Source: Bacillota bacterium
Lineage (GTDB): Bacteria; Bacillota; Clostridia; Peptostreptococcales; Anaerovoracaceae
Direction of reading: 5' to 3'
Assembly (NCBI GenBank): GCA_017436705.1
Contig: JAFSCP010000036.1
Coordinates: 1-64,000, forward strand
DNA length: 64,000 nucleotides
The notes below the pieces were generated by a model, which worked only from the letters and a program-made list of their open reading frames with translations, had not been told where the DNA came from and searched no databases. Within the stretch, counting starts at the first letter, position 1, and each line of letters starts with the position of its first letter. A program made the translations under genes and the position numbers. This document shows positions 7,876-15,371 of this stretch, piece by piece.

Positions 7876-8549
7876 TGAAATTATCAATTATCATACCAAT
7901 ATACAACGAAGAATCCACAATAGGCAAACTGATTCCTCAGCTGGATAATGTTAAAGAACAGACAGAGATTATTTTTGTGGATGGAGGAAGCAGCGACAGG
8001 ACGCTGGAAATGATACCGGAAGACTATACCGTTATCAGAAGCGGGAAAGGCCGCGCCCGCCAGATGAACACGGGCGCGGAAAACAGCACAGGGGACGTGC
8101 TGTTTTTCCTCCACTGTGACAGCCTGCTGCCGGAGGACTTTCCCGCTCAGATCGCAGAAGTAATGGAAGTCAGTGACATCGGCTGTTTCGGCATGCGTTT
8201 TGACAAGCCGGACCTGTTTCTGCTCAGCTGCCAGAGGGACTCCCATAAGAGAATTCTTAAAAAGAACATAGCCTTCGGGGATCAGGGAATTTTCCTGAAG
8301 AAAGAATTATTTTTCAGACTGGGAGGATTTCCTGAAATTCCCATTATGGAAGACTATGATTTTTCCAAAAAGGTCGGAGCGGCTGGTTGCAGGTACGTAA
8401 CAACAAGGGACAGGATAGTTACTTCTGCCCGCAGATTCAGAGAAGGTGGCAGCCTCCGTACCATGTACAGAATGGTCTGGCTCCGCAGGAAATATGATAA
8501 GGACATGGACATAAACGAGGTTGCCCGTATTTACAGAGATATACGCTAG
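7875..8549 (+). CDS. TIGR04283-type family 2 glycosyltransferase
   Basis: A 224-residue GT-A fold enzyme. Motifs run in order: SIIIPIYNEESTI (nucleotide-sugar binding), VDGGSSDRT, GRARQMNTGA, the DxD-like HCDS, FGDQGIFL and IMEDYDFS. This set matches the small glycosyltransferases annotated as TIGR04283 (arsenosugar-cluster type), which often occur with the TIGR04282/DUF2064 family present in the preceding fusion. The start overlaps the preceding stop (TAATG), so the two are translationally coupled. No membrane segment is seen, so it is probably cytosolic, perhaps held at the membrane by its partner. Donor and acceptor are unknown. Confidence 0.85.
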   Translation: MKLSIIIPIYNEESTIGKLIPQLDNVKEQTEIIFVDGGSSDRTLEMIPEDYTVIRSGKGRARQMNTGAENSTGDVLFFLHCDSLLPEDFPAQIAEVMEVSDIGCFGMRFDKPDLFLLSCQRDSHKRILKKNIAFGDQGIFLKKELFFRLGGFPEIPIMEDYDFSKKVGAAGCRYVTTRDRIVTSARRFREGGSLRTMYRMVWLRRKYDKDMDINEVARIYRDIR

Positions 8550-8564
8550 GAAAAGGTATTTGAA

Positions 8565-9575
8565 ATGGAAATTCTTAAAGGTCTTGATGAATATGTAAAA
8601 ACTGAACATTTCCGCAGTGCCATGGGAATTCCGGCAGGCAGTGAAATTATCCTGAAACCGCTGGCAATGGGAGAGTACAATGTAAACTATACTTTTGCTC
8701 ATCCTGAAGACGGCAGTGTACGGGTTCTCAGAGCCAATACGGGAAGTCAGATGCACCTCGATGATCAGATTGGCTACGAGTATGGTGCACTTAAGCTTCT
8801 GGAAGACTGCGGAAGAACACCAAAAGCTTATTTTGTGGACGGAAGCAGAGAAAAAACCGACTACGGAATAATGGTTATGGAGTTTCTGCCGGGAAAAGCC
8901 CTGGACTACAATACTGAACTGAATCTGGCAGCACCGATTCTGGCAGATATCCATGCGGTTGAACTCAAGCCGGACTGTGGCCTTATAATGCCGGCTGAAG
9001 CAGGTGAAGCCATTCTGGATGAATGTGACCAGATGATTGAAAAGTTTTATCAGTCACCTCTGGGACAGGCGCACACAAAGAAAAAAATAGAAGAAATGAT
9101 AAAAAAAGGCCGCCGCATTCTTGCGGATACTAATCCTTATACAGGACGGCGCTGCTGCATCAATACAGAACTTAATTCAGGCAATTTCCTTATCAATGGT
9201 ACTGTTCAGAAGAACTATCTTGTGGACTGGGAAAAGCCTCTGTACGCTGATCCGGCACAGGATCTGGGACATTTCCTGACGCCTACAACTACTTTCTGGA
9301 AGACCGATGTGATTCTTACCAGAGCCCAGCGCAGGGAGTTTGTCCGGGAATATATCCGGGCTGTTGACGGGCGGTATGATACAGCAGGTATGGAAGAAAG
9401 GGTAAATACATTTATCAGGCTTAACTGTCTCCGTGGAATCACATGGTGTGCAATGGCATGGGTAGAATACAGCGAGCCTGACAGGGCAATAAAAAATGAT
9501 TTTACTTTCAGGAAAATCATGGCATATATTCAGGATGACTTTCTTGATAATATCGACAGGAATTTTCTTGGATAA
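8565..9575 (+). CDS. Aminoglycoside-phosphotransferase/choline-kinase-fold protein with altered catalytic loop
   Basis: A 336-residue protein of the APH kinase fold. A nucleotide-loop-like segment (MGEYNVNYTF) is followed by VMEFLPGK in the hinge. The catalytic loop reads NTELNSGN instead of the usual HGDLHPGN, so His becomes Asn200 and the catalytic Asp becomes Glu202, while Asn207 is kept. The metal-binding Asp is present (VDWEKPLYADPAQDLGHF, Asp221). It lies 15 bases after the glycosyltransferase, clearly in the same operon. It could be a working kinase for a sugar or alcohol with a Glu base, or a pseudokinase. Confidence 0.75.
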   Translation: MEILKGLDEYVKTEHFRSAMGIPAGSEIILKPLAMGEYNVNYTFAHPEDGSVRVLRANTGSQMHLDDQIGYEYGALKLLEDCGRTPKAYFVDGSREKTDYGIMVMEFLPGKALDYNTELNLAAPILADIHAVELKPDCGLIMPAEAGEAILDECDQMIEKFYQSPLGQAHTKKKIEEMIKKGRRILADTNPYTGRRCCINTELNSGNFLINGTVQKNYLVDWEKPLYADPAQDLGHFLTPTTTFWKTDVILTRAQRREFVREYIRAVDGRYDTAGMEERVNTFIRLNCLRGITWCAMAWVEYSEPDRAIKNDFTFRKIMAYIQDDFLDNIDRNFLG

Positions 9576-9620
9576 TTGATAAACTATATAGAACGGAAAT
9601 TGTTCATTGAAAAGAAAAAT

Positions 9621-9650
9621 TGTACTTTCTCTCTTCTAAAACCTATAATT
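9621..9650 (+). promoter_or_regulatory. Internal promoter for the TVP38-yedF-DUF3343 genes
   Basis: TTGTAC (9621-9626), 18-base spacer, perfect TATAAT (9645-9650), just upstream of the ribosome site AGGAGA at about 9659. It would allow the last three genes to be expressed apart from the glycosyltransferases. Confidence 0.55.
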
Positions 9651-9672
9651 ATACTTACAGGAGATTTTTTAC

Positions 9673-10374
9673 ATGAATTTAAAAGACAAATTATCAAAAA
9701 TTATTTTACTGACAATCGTGGCGGTTTGTCTTGGTGCATATTTTTTAGTAGAGCCGTTCAGGGCATGGATTAATGAAATCGTTGTATTATTCAGCACTGG
9801 CGGTGTGGAAGGTGTGGCTGCATTTATCCGTTCATACGGTATTTATGCTGTTGCGGTTTCTTTCTTTCTCATGGTGTTTACTGCAATTGCGGCTCCACTT
9901 CCGGCGTTCCTGATCACATTCTCCAATGCAGCTATTTTCGGCTGGTGGCAGGGTGCAATTCTTTCATGGTCAAGTGCTATGGTGGGTGCAGTTGTATGTT
10001 TCTATATTGCGAGAATTGCAGGCAGAGATGTGGTCGAAAAGCTAACTTCAAAGTTTGCAATGGAGAGTATTGACGAATATTTTGAAAGATATGGCAGACA
10101 TACTATTCTCATCTGCAGACTTCTTCCGTTTGTATCATTTGACTTTGTAAGTTATGCGGCGGGGCTCACTGCAATGGGATTTGTTCCGTTTTTTATTGCG
10201 ACAGGTATCGGTCAGCTTCCGGCTACAATTGTTTATTCCTATGTAGGTGGCATGCTCACAGGCGGCGTGAAGATTGCAGTTACAGCAATCCTCATTATTT
10301 CCGCTTTATTCATACTTGTATCTTTAGCAAAGAAAATATATAATGATAAACATAAAACTCAGGAGGTTAAATAA
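9673..10374 (+). CDS. TVP38/TMEM64 (VTT-domain) membrane protein
   Basis: A 233-residue membrane protein related to YdjX/YdjZ and the DedA superfamily. Hydrophobic helices flank the conserved core: PLPAFLITFSNAAIFGWWQGA, then RLLPFVSFDFVSYAAGLT, which matches the family re-entrant-loop motif. It is the second VTT domain in this cluster, the first being the N-terminal part of the fusion; E. coli also has two such proteins (YdjX, YdjZ) beside ynjBCD. The start follows an AGGAGA site, and the stop overlaps the yedF start (TAATG). Transport or lipid-related roles are possible. Confidence 0.85.
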   Translation: MNLKDKLSKIILLTIVAVCLGAYFLVEPFRAWINEIVVLFSTGGVEGVAAFIRSYGIYAVAVSFFLMVFTAIAAPLPAFLITFSNAAIFGWWQGAILSWSSAMVGAVVCFYIARIAGRDVVEKLTSKFAMESIDEYFERYGRHTILICRLLPFVSFDFVSYAAGLTAMGFVPFFIATGIGQLPATIVYSYVGGMLTGGVKIAVTAILIISALFILVSLAKKIYNDKHKTQEVK

Positions 10375-10985
10375 TGGCTAATATTGTTGTAAATGCAGTA
10401 GGACAGAACTGTCCTATTCCAGTTGTAATGACTACTAAAGAACTCAACGCAGTGACTGAAGCAGGCACTGTTGAAACTCATGTTGATAATGAAGTTGCAG
10501 TTCAGAATCTTCTTCGTCTTGCTTCCAGCAAAGGCCTTGAAGCTAAGAGCGAAAAGATTGAAGAAAAGCACTTTGTTGTAACTATCACAGTTACAGGTCC
10601 TCTTGCTGAAGCAGCTTGCGAAGAATGTGAATGTGCAGGCGATGCAAGAGAAAATACAGTAGTTGTTGTAAGCTCTGACAGAATGGGCGAAGGCAATGAT
10701 GAGCTTGGTAAAGTTCTTATCAAAGGTTTCATCTACGCTGTTTCCCAGCTTGAAAAGCTCCCTAAGACAGTTATTTTCTACAACGGAGGTGCAACTCTTC
10801 CTGTGGAAGGTTCTGCTTCTCTTGAAGACCTTAAGAACCTTGAAGCTCAGGGTGTTGAAATCCTCACTTGTGGTACGTGTCTTGATTACTACAACCTTAA
10901 GGAAAAGCTTGCAGTAGGCTCTGTTACAAACATGTACACAATCGTTGAAACTATTGCAAATGCAACAAAGGTAATTAAGCCATAA
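10374..10985 (+). CDS. yedF: YedF-type sulfurtransferase-like selenium metabolism protein
   Basis: A 203-residue two-domain protein. Residues 1-75 are a TusA/SirA-like domain with the C-P-x-P motif (Cys13-Pro-Ile-Pro). Residues about 95-203 are a DsrE-like domain starting VVVVSSDRMGEGNDELG and carrying CGTCLDYY near the C-terminus. This is the layout of the TIGR03527 selenium-metabolism YedF family, generally found in genomes that use selenium. By analogy with TusA, Cys13 may carry sulfur or selenium. The ribosome site AGGAGG sits at 10361-10366, and the start overlaps the previous stop. The biochemical role of this family is unproven. Confidence 0.9.
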   Translation: MANIVVNAVGQNCPIPVVMTTKELNAVTEAGTVETHVDNEVAVQNLLRLASSKGLEAKSEKIEEKHFVVTITVTGPLAEAACEECECAGDARENTVVVVSSDRMGEGNDELGKVLIKGFIYAVSQLEKLPKTVIFYNGGATLPVEGSASLEDLKNLEAQGVEILTCGTCLDYYNLKEKLAVGSVTNMYTIVETIANATKVIKP

Positions 10986-10994
10986 CAAGATAAT

Positions 10995-11231
10995 ATGCTG
11001 GAAAAAACATTTAAAAAGGTATTTACCTTCAACTCCACCACAGATGCCATTGCTTTTGAAAGGGCTTGTAAAAACAATGACATTCCTGGCAGACTGATTC
11101 CTGTTCCACGTGCGATTTCTGCCGGATGCGGAATCTGCTGGTCAGTTCCTGCAGAAGATGGAGAAAAAGTTGAAGAATTTATGAAAGCATCAGAGCTCCG
11201 CTGCTCCGGAATCTACGATATGCTGCTTTAA
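10995..11231 (+). CDS. DUF3343 putative Se/S carrier-like protein
   Basis: A 78-residue protein of the DUF3343 family. It has the family core R-A-I-S-A-G-C-G-I-C-W (Cys45, Cys48), preceded by a FNSTTDAIAFERACK helix. Homologues are commonly encoded next to yedF in Clostridia and are annotated as possible sulfur or selenium carriers; that function is not demonstrated. It is the last gene of the cluster, 9 bases after yedF, and is followed by a strong terminator. The small size with a conserved Cys fits a carrier passing a chalcogen between partners. Confidence 0.85.
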   Translation: MLEKTFKKVFTFNSTTDAIAFERACKNNDIPGRLIPVPRAISAGCGICWSVPAEDGEKVEEFMKASELRCSGIYDMLL

Positions 11232-11256
11232 TATTTTAACAATCACAAAAAACAGG

Positions 11257-11298
11257 CAAGGCCTTCAGTGAGAATTACACTGAAAGCCTTGTTTTTTT
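11257..11298 (+). terminator. Strong bidirectional terminator closing the cluster
   Basis: Stem 11257-11270 pairs with 11278-11291 (CAAGGC-C-TTCAGTG against CACTGAA-A-GCCTTG) and is followed by seven Ts. On the minus strand the A-rich flank (11246-11252) gives a T-run, so it can also end the convergent cysteine-rich gene. Confidence 0.9.
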
Positions 11299-11314
11299 CT
11301 GATTTTATGCGTGT

Positions 11315-12394
11315 CTATCTCCGTGGCTGTGGTCTTGGCGGTCTTTGTGGTCTGCCTGGACCGGGACTGCATGGGTCGCAGGAGTCACATGGATCACAAG
11401 GGTCGCATGGCTCTGGTCTGCAAGGATTGCAGTGGTCCGGCCTGCATACATCGTCACATCCATCATCCCTGTCACCTGCAATCACGCCGCAGTTTTCCAA
11501 TGTGTCAGACGGTTTGATCTGATTAGGGAAAAGTGGCGGGAAGGTTGTGCATACTGCGTTCTGCTGGGCAGAAACCTGGACGAAACCTGTTGATAATACG
11601 CATATCTGCACAGGTACTACGATTTTCTTTTCGCAGGTAACGCAGATTGCAATGATGAGGTTGCCTGTTATGCTGCCGTCGGGGCCTACGCACAGGTCGC
11701 GGCCGTAGTTGTTTGTCGCAAGACGGGCTTCGCAGGCAGAGTTACAGAACTCAGTGAAACGGGGCAGGAATGCTGTATCGATAGCCGATGGCATACAGAT
11801 TTCAAAGAAGTTTGTCAGCACCAGCGGCTGGCATGCATCAGCCACATTTACATTGGTCCAGATTGTGAATACGCTTTCATTGTTGCAGCTGTCGCAGAGA
11901 AGAAGATCCAGTTCGATTATAACATTACCTGTGATTGATATGTTCTGTGTACCAAAAATCGGTGTGCCCATGCACTGGTCATCACAGGATGAAGTGTCTG
12001 CATAGAGCAGTTTTTCTGAAAAGTTTCCGTCAGCACCGACAACTTTAAGTTCTTCGCCCGCGCCGTTTTTAAGGAATGTGGCACCGGAAATAGTGGTGTT
12101 CACATCCAGAGTAAGATTTGCAGGATCATCTACATTGTCCGGATTGAAACTGCGTTTACATCTTATATCTATTACTCTTTTAACTCTGTGTCCGTGAGGA
12201 ATACAAGGGTAAAAGCTCTGGTTCTGAACTGTTTTCATGCCCTGAAGGTTAAAAAGTACGGCATCGTAGACTTTCTGTACATAAATCGGCTCAGTCACCA
12301 CGCTGGATAAATCTCCGTTGAATTCACAAAGGACATTGGAGTTGCAGCAATTCTGCCAGAGGTCCGGTGATACTCTTCCACCAAAGCAGCTCAT
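11315..12394 (-). CDS. Cysteine-rich hypothetical protein with C-terminal Cys-Asp-Pro repeats
   Basis: A 359-residue protein I cannot assign to a family. It has no signal peptide or membrane helix. The N-terminal 300 residues are beta-rich in look, with scattered Cys, including pairs (NCC, CDDQC, CDSC, CVTC). The C-terminus is a low-complexity tail of C-x-P-C-D units (CRPEPCDPCDPCDSCDPC) ending in a basic Pro/Arg stretch. The gene has a perfect AGGAGG site. Such compositions occur in spore-coat or exosporium proteins, and the upstream -10 resembles that of late sporulation sigma factors, but this is only a suggestion. It is a single-gene unit, convergent with the cluster at 4660-11231. Confidence 0.7.
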   Translation of the reverse strand: MSCFGGRVSPDLWQNCCNSNVLCEFNGDLSSVVTEPIYVQKVYDAVLFNLQGMKTVQNQSFYPCIPHGHRVKRVIDIRCKRSFNPDNVDDPANLTLDVNTTISGATFLKNGAGEELKVVGADGNFSEKLLYADTSSCDDQCMGTPIFGTQNISITGNVIIELDLLLCDSCNNESVFTIWTNVNVADACQPLVLTNFFEICMPSAIDTAFLPRFTEFCNSACEARLATNNYGRDLCVGPDGSITGNLIIAICVTCEKKIVVPVQICVLSTGFVQVSAQQNAVCTTFPPLFPNQIKPSDTLENCGVIAGDRDDGCDDVCRPDHCNPCRPEPCDPCDPCDSCDPCSPGPGRPQRPPRPQPRR

Positions 12395-12431
12395 AAAATT
12401 ACCTCCTTAAATAGTCCAATATCTTTCTCTG

Positions 12432-12460
12432 TTACTATATGAATTTTTGAGAAAATGTGT
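12432..12460 (-). promoter_or_regulatory. Possible sporulation-type (sigma-K/E-like) promoter for the cysteine-rich gene
   Basis: Minus strand: CATATAGTAA (12441-12432) fits the CATAnnnTA -10 of sigma-K. It has AC dinucleotides 15 and 17 bases upstream where the -35 AC is expected. No well-spaced sigma-A promoter was seen. Confidence 0.3.
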
Positions 12461-12466
12461 TACAAT
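12458..12466 (+). promoter_or_regulatory. Extended -10 promoter for the M16 peptidase gene
   Basis: TGtTACAAT at 12458-12466, without a convincing -35. It lies about 40 bases before the start at 12510 and partly interleaves with the divergent promoter. Confidence 0.4.
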
Positions 12467-12509
12467 ATATATTCAGTTTAAAGAAAATCAACCGGAGGGT
12501 AAATATAAT

Positions 12510-13763
12510 ATGGGTAATATCAGTATAAGAAAATTAGACTGCGGCGTGCGTGTAATCATGGAAAAAATCGACCATGTAAAGTCTGCTGCTTTTGGTGTCT
12601 GGGTAAAGGCAGGGGCAATTTACGAAACATCGGCCAATGCAGGTGTGTCACACTTTATTGAACACATGATGTTCAAGGGTACTGAAACTAGAAATGCACG
12701 TCAGATTGCAGAAGATATAGACAAAATCGGCGGCCAGATAAATGCTTTTACAGGCAAGGAAGCGACATGTTACTATGTCAAGACCATCGGTACCAATCTT
12801 GAAAAGGGTGCGGAAGTTATTCTCGACATGCTCAACAATTCAGTTTTCGACAAGCATGAAATGACCAAGGAACGGAAGGTTATCTGCGAAGAAATCAAGA
12901 TGATTGAAGACCAGCCTGATGATCTGGCACACGATACAGTGACTGAGCTTCTTTTCAAGGGAAATCCTCTTGGCAAGAGCATCATCGGTACACCGACTTC
13001 ACTTCGCGGAATAAGCCGCAATGTTATGGTTGAATACAAGGAAAGGGAATACACCCGTGACAGTGTGGTAGTATCCGTGGCAGGCAATTTCGATGAGGAT
13101 GATTTCTGTGCTTACCTTGAAGATAAATTTACAGGTCTTGGTGCGTCAAAAACTGTTGAAAAAGCCGAACTTGTACCGTACAGACCATCTTTCAGAACCA
13201 TTGTGAAAGACATCCAGCAGTCACATATCTGCCTGGCAGCAAAAGGCCTTGCACTGGATGATGAGCGTTACTATTCAATGAGCCTGCTCAATAACATCAT
13301 GGGCGGCAGCATGAGCTCAAGACTTTTCCAAAACATCAGAGAAGAAAAGGGTCTGGCATACAGCGTTTTCTCCATGGCAAGTTCTTTCTCCAATGACGGA
13401 TATTTCAACATTTATGCAGGTGTGGGACACGATAAAATCAAGGATGCTATGGGAGGAATTCTTGAGGAACTTGATATTCTGGACCGTGAAGGAGTTACTG
13501 AAGAAGAGCTGAGCATGGCCAAGGAACAGATGAAGGCCAACTACATATTCGGTCAGGAAAATGTGGCAAGCCGCATGTTTGCCAATGGTAAGAATCTGGT
13601 ACTTCTGGACCGTATCTTTACTGCTGAAGAAGTTATTGAGGGTATTGACAGTGTAACAATGGAGGACATTGACAATATCAAGAAGCTTATCTGCGATCCG
13701 GCTCTTTACACAGGCGTTGCAGTAACTGATAAGAGGGTTAACCTTAAGAAATTCTGGAAATAG
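12510..13763 (+). CDS. M16 family zinc metallopeptidase (processing-peptidase-like)
   Basis: A 417-residue protein of the pitrilysin/mitochondrial-processing-peptidase family (B. subtilis MlpA/YmxG type). The inverted zinc motif HxxEH is present as His48-Phe-Ile-Glu51-His52, and the distal Glu lies in the helix after it. The C-terminal half has the family signature RLFQNIREEKGLAYSVFS. The start is the ATG at 12510 with GGAGGG 10 bases upstream; the frame extends further up without a ribosome site. It is followed after 43 bases by dut. Processing of small peptides or exported proteins is likely; the substrate is not known. Confidence 0.9.
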   Translation: MGNISIRKLDCGVRVIMEKIDHVKSAAFGVWVKAGAIYETSANAGVSHFIEHMMFKGTETRNARQIAEDIDKIGGQINAFTGKEATCYYVKTIGTNLEKGAEVILDMLNNSVFDKHEMTKERKVICEEIKMIEDQPDDLAHDTVTELLFKGNPLGKSIIGTPTSLRGISRNVMVEYKEREYTRDSVVVSVAGNFDEDDFCAYLEDKFTGLGASKTVEKAELVPYRPSFRTIVKDIQQSHICLAAKGLALDDERYYSMSLLNNIMGGSMSSRLFQNIREEKGLAYSVFSMASSFSNDGYFNIYAGVGHDKIKDAMGGILEELDILDREGVTEEELSMAKEQMKANYIFGQENVASRMFANGKNLVLLDRIFTAEEVIEGIDSVTMEDIDNIKKLICDPALYTGVAVTDKRVNLKKFWK

Positions 13764-13768
13764 GCAGG

Positions 13769-13792
13769 AGATGTCCTGTAAACGGGACATCT
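13769..13792 (+). other. Hairpin between the M16 peptidase gene and dut
   Basis: A ten-pair stem (13769-13778 with 13783-13792, one G-T pair) closes a TAAA tetraloop. It ends just before the dut ribosome site GAGGAG (13795-13800). There is no T-run, so it is not a terminator; it may act as an mRNA processing or stability element. Confidence 0.55.
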
Positions 13793-13806
13793 GTGAGGAG
13801 TATAAT

Positions 13807-14250
13807 ATGGATAAAGAATTAAGAATAAAAATTGTAAGCAAAGGTGGTCAGATGCCTGAGTATGCAACTGCCGGTTCAGCAGGAGCAGACCTCCGTGCGT
13901 ACCTTGAAGAACCTGTAACGCTGATGCCGGGTGAGAGAAGACTGGTGCCAACAGGGCTATTTGTAGAACTTCCGCCTGGTGTGGAAGCGCAGATCAGAGC
14001 GCGTTCAGGTCTTGCAATCAAGCATGGAATCGGTCTTGTTAATGGTATAGGAACTGTTGACAGCGATTACCGCGGTGAGTGGAATGTGCCCATGATAAAC
14101 TGGGGGCAGGAACCTTTCACAATCAACAGCGGCGACAGGATTGCACAGGTGGTTTTTGCCCGTTTTGTTCAGGCTGATTTTGAAGAAGCAGAGGAAGTAA
14201 ATGAAACGGAAAGAGGTTCAGGCGGTTTCGGCCACACAGGGGTTAAATAG
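13807..14250 (+). CDS. dut: dUTP diphosphatase
   Basis: A 147-residue trimeric-type dUTPase, which hydrolyses dUTP to dUMP and keeps uracil out of DNA. The five conserved motifs are visible: AGSAGADLRA, ARSGLAIKHG, NGIGTVDSDYRGEW, GDRIAQVVF and the C-terminal flexible P-loop-like RGSGGFGHTG. The start is the ATG at 13807 with GAGGAG eight bases before; an upstream in-frame ATG would run through the hairpin. It is followed nine bases later by dgt, a second nucleotide-pool enzyme, pointing to one nucleotide-hygiene operon leading into dnaG. Confidence 0.96.
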   Translation: MDKELRIKIVSKGGQMPEYATAGSAGADLRAYLEEPVTLMPGERRLVPTGLFVELPPGVEAQIRARSGLAIKHGIGLVNGIGTVDSDYRGEWNVPMINWGQEPFTINSGDRIAQVVFARFVQADFEEAEEVNETERGSGGFGHTGVK

Positions 14251-14259
14251 GAGGCAGTT

Positions 14260-15270
14260 ATGCTTTTAAGAGAAAGTTTAGAACAGCGCGAATTCGAGAT
14301 ATTGTCAGAAAAGGCAGCTAAAAGTGCCCTCAGCCGGGGGCGTGCCATGGAAGAGGAAAAATGTGACCTTCGTACTGATTTTCAGCGCGACAGGGACAGA
14401 ATCATTCATTCCAAGGCTTTCAGAAGACTGATGCACAAGACACAGGTTTTTCTGGCACCGGAAGGTGACCATTTCAGAACCCGTCTGACACATACAATTG
14501 AGGTTTCGCAGATTGGCCGTACAATTGCACGGGCGCTTAACCTTAACGAAGATCTTGTTGAGGCGATTGCGCTGGGTCATGACCTGGGACATACACCTTT
14601 TGGTCACAACGGCGAAGATGTGCTTAACAAGATTCATCCGGGCGGTTTCGAACATAATGTGCAGAGCCTGCGTGTGGCAGATGTACTGGAATCAACGGCT
14701 TCCCGCAGGGGAATGAACCTTACGGCAGAAGTCCGCGATGGAATTGTAAACCATACAGGTTCTCTGAAACCTTTCACCCTTGAAGGACAGGTTGTAAAAA
14801 TCAGTGACCGTATTGCATACATAAACCATGATATTGACGATGCGGTGCGCAGCGGAGTTATCTCCATTGAAGATATTCCGCAGACTTCTCTTATTCTTTT
14901 CGGAAAAAGCCACAGGGAGCGCATAAACAATATGGTCAGCGATGTTGTCAGAAACTCAGAGGGGGCAGATGCGATTCTCCAGAGTGAAAATTTCAAAGAG
15001 GAACTGGATAACCTCCGCAGATTTATGTTTGCAAATGTGTATAAGAGCAACATGGTCAAAAAGGAAGAAGACCTCAATAAGGTCGACGTGGTTGTAAGCT
15101 CCCTTTATGATTATTTCCTGGAAAATACACATAAACTGCCGGAAGATCTCCGTGCCATTGCTGAAACAGATGGTAAGGCAGAAGCTGTAAAAGACTATAT
15201 TGCGGGTATGACAGACCGCTTTGCACTGCATACATACACCGATTTGTTTGTGCCTAAGGGCTGGAAATGA
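14260..15270 (+). CDS. dgt: Deoxyguanosinetriphosphate triphosphohydrolase-like protein
   Basis: A 336-residue HD-superfamily dNTP triphosphohydrolase that would split dNTPs into deoxynucleoside and triphosphate. The metal-binding HD pair lies in LGHDLGHTPFGHNGED. The N-terminal signature RDRIIHSKAFRRLMHKTQVF followed by RTRLTHTIEVSQIGRTIAR is that of the short Firmicutes-type Dgt (about 330 residues, against about 500 in E. coli). It has a GGAGG site overlapping the dut stop region. It lies directly before dnaG-rpoD, as in many Clostridia. Confidence 0.93.
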   Translation: MLLRESLEQREFEILSEKAAKSALSRGRAMEEEKCDLRTDFQRDRDRIIHSKAFRRLMHKTQVFLAPEGDHFRTRLTHTIEVSQIGRTIARALNLNEDLVEAIALGHDLGHTPFGHNGEDVLNKIHPGGFEHNVQSLRVADVLESTASRRGMNLTAEVRDGIVNHTGSLKPFTLEGQVVKISDRIAYINHDIDDAVRSGVISIEDIPQTSLILFGKSHRERINNMVSDVVRNSEGADAILQSENFKEELDNLRRFMFANVYKSNMVKKEEDLNKVDVVVSSLYDYFLENTHKLPEDLRAIAETDGKAEAVKDYIAGMTDRFALHTYTDLFVPKGWK

Positions 15271-15371
15271 TCGATTTTGTAAAATTTCACAAAAATATCA
15301 CAATTTAAAAAAAAGGAATTGACCCATTTTTGTCGTATATAAACGTATAAAGCGTTTTCAGGGAGATAAAA

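Noticed and set aside
10374-11231. Selenocysteine (in-frame TGA) in yedF or the DUF3343 gene
   Set aside because: Both frames are complete with Cys at the key positions and normal stops; no TGA readthrough is needed. I could not check the whole window for SECIS elements.
15301-15371. TTGACC with TATAAA before dnaG as a promoter
   Set aside because: The two boxes are 13 or 21 bases apart depending on the -10 chosen; neither spacing is acceptable.
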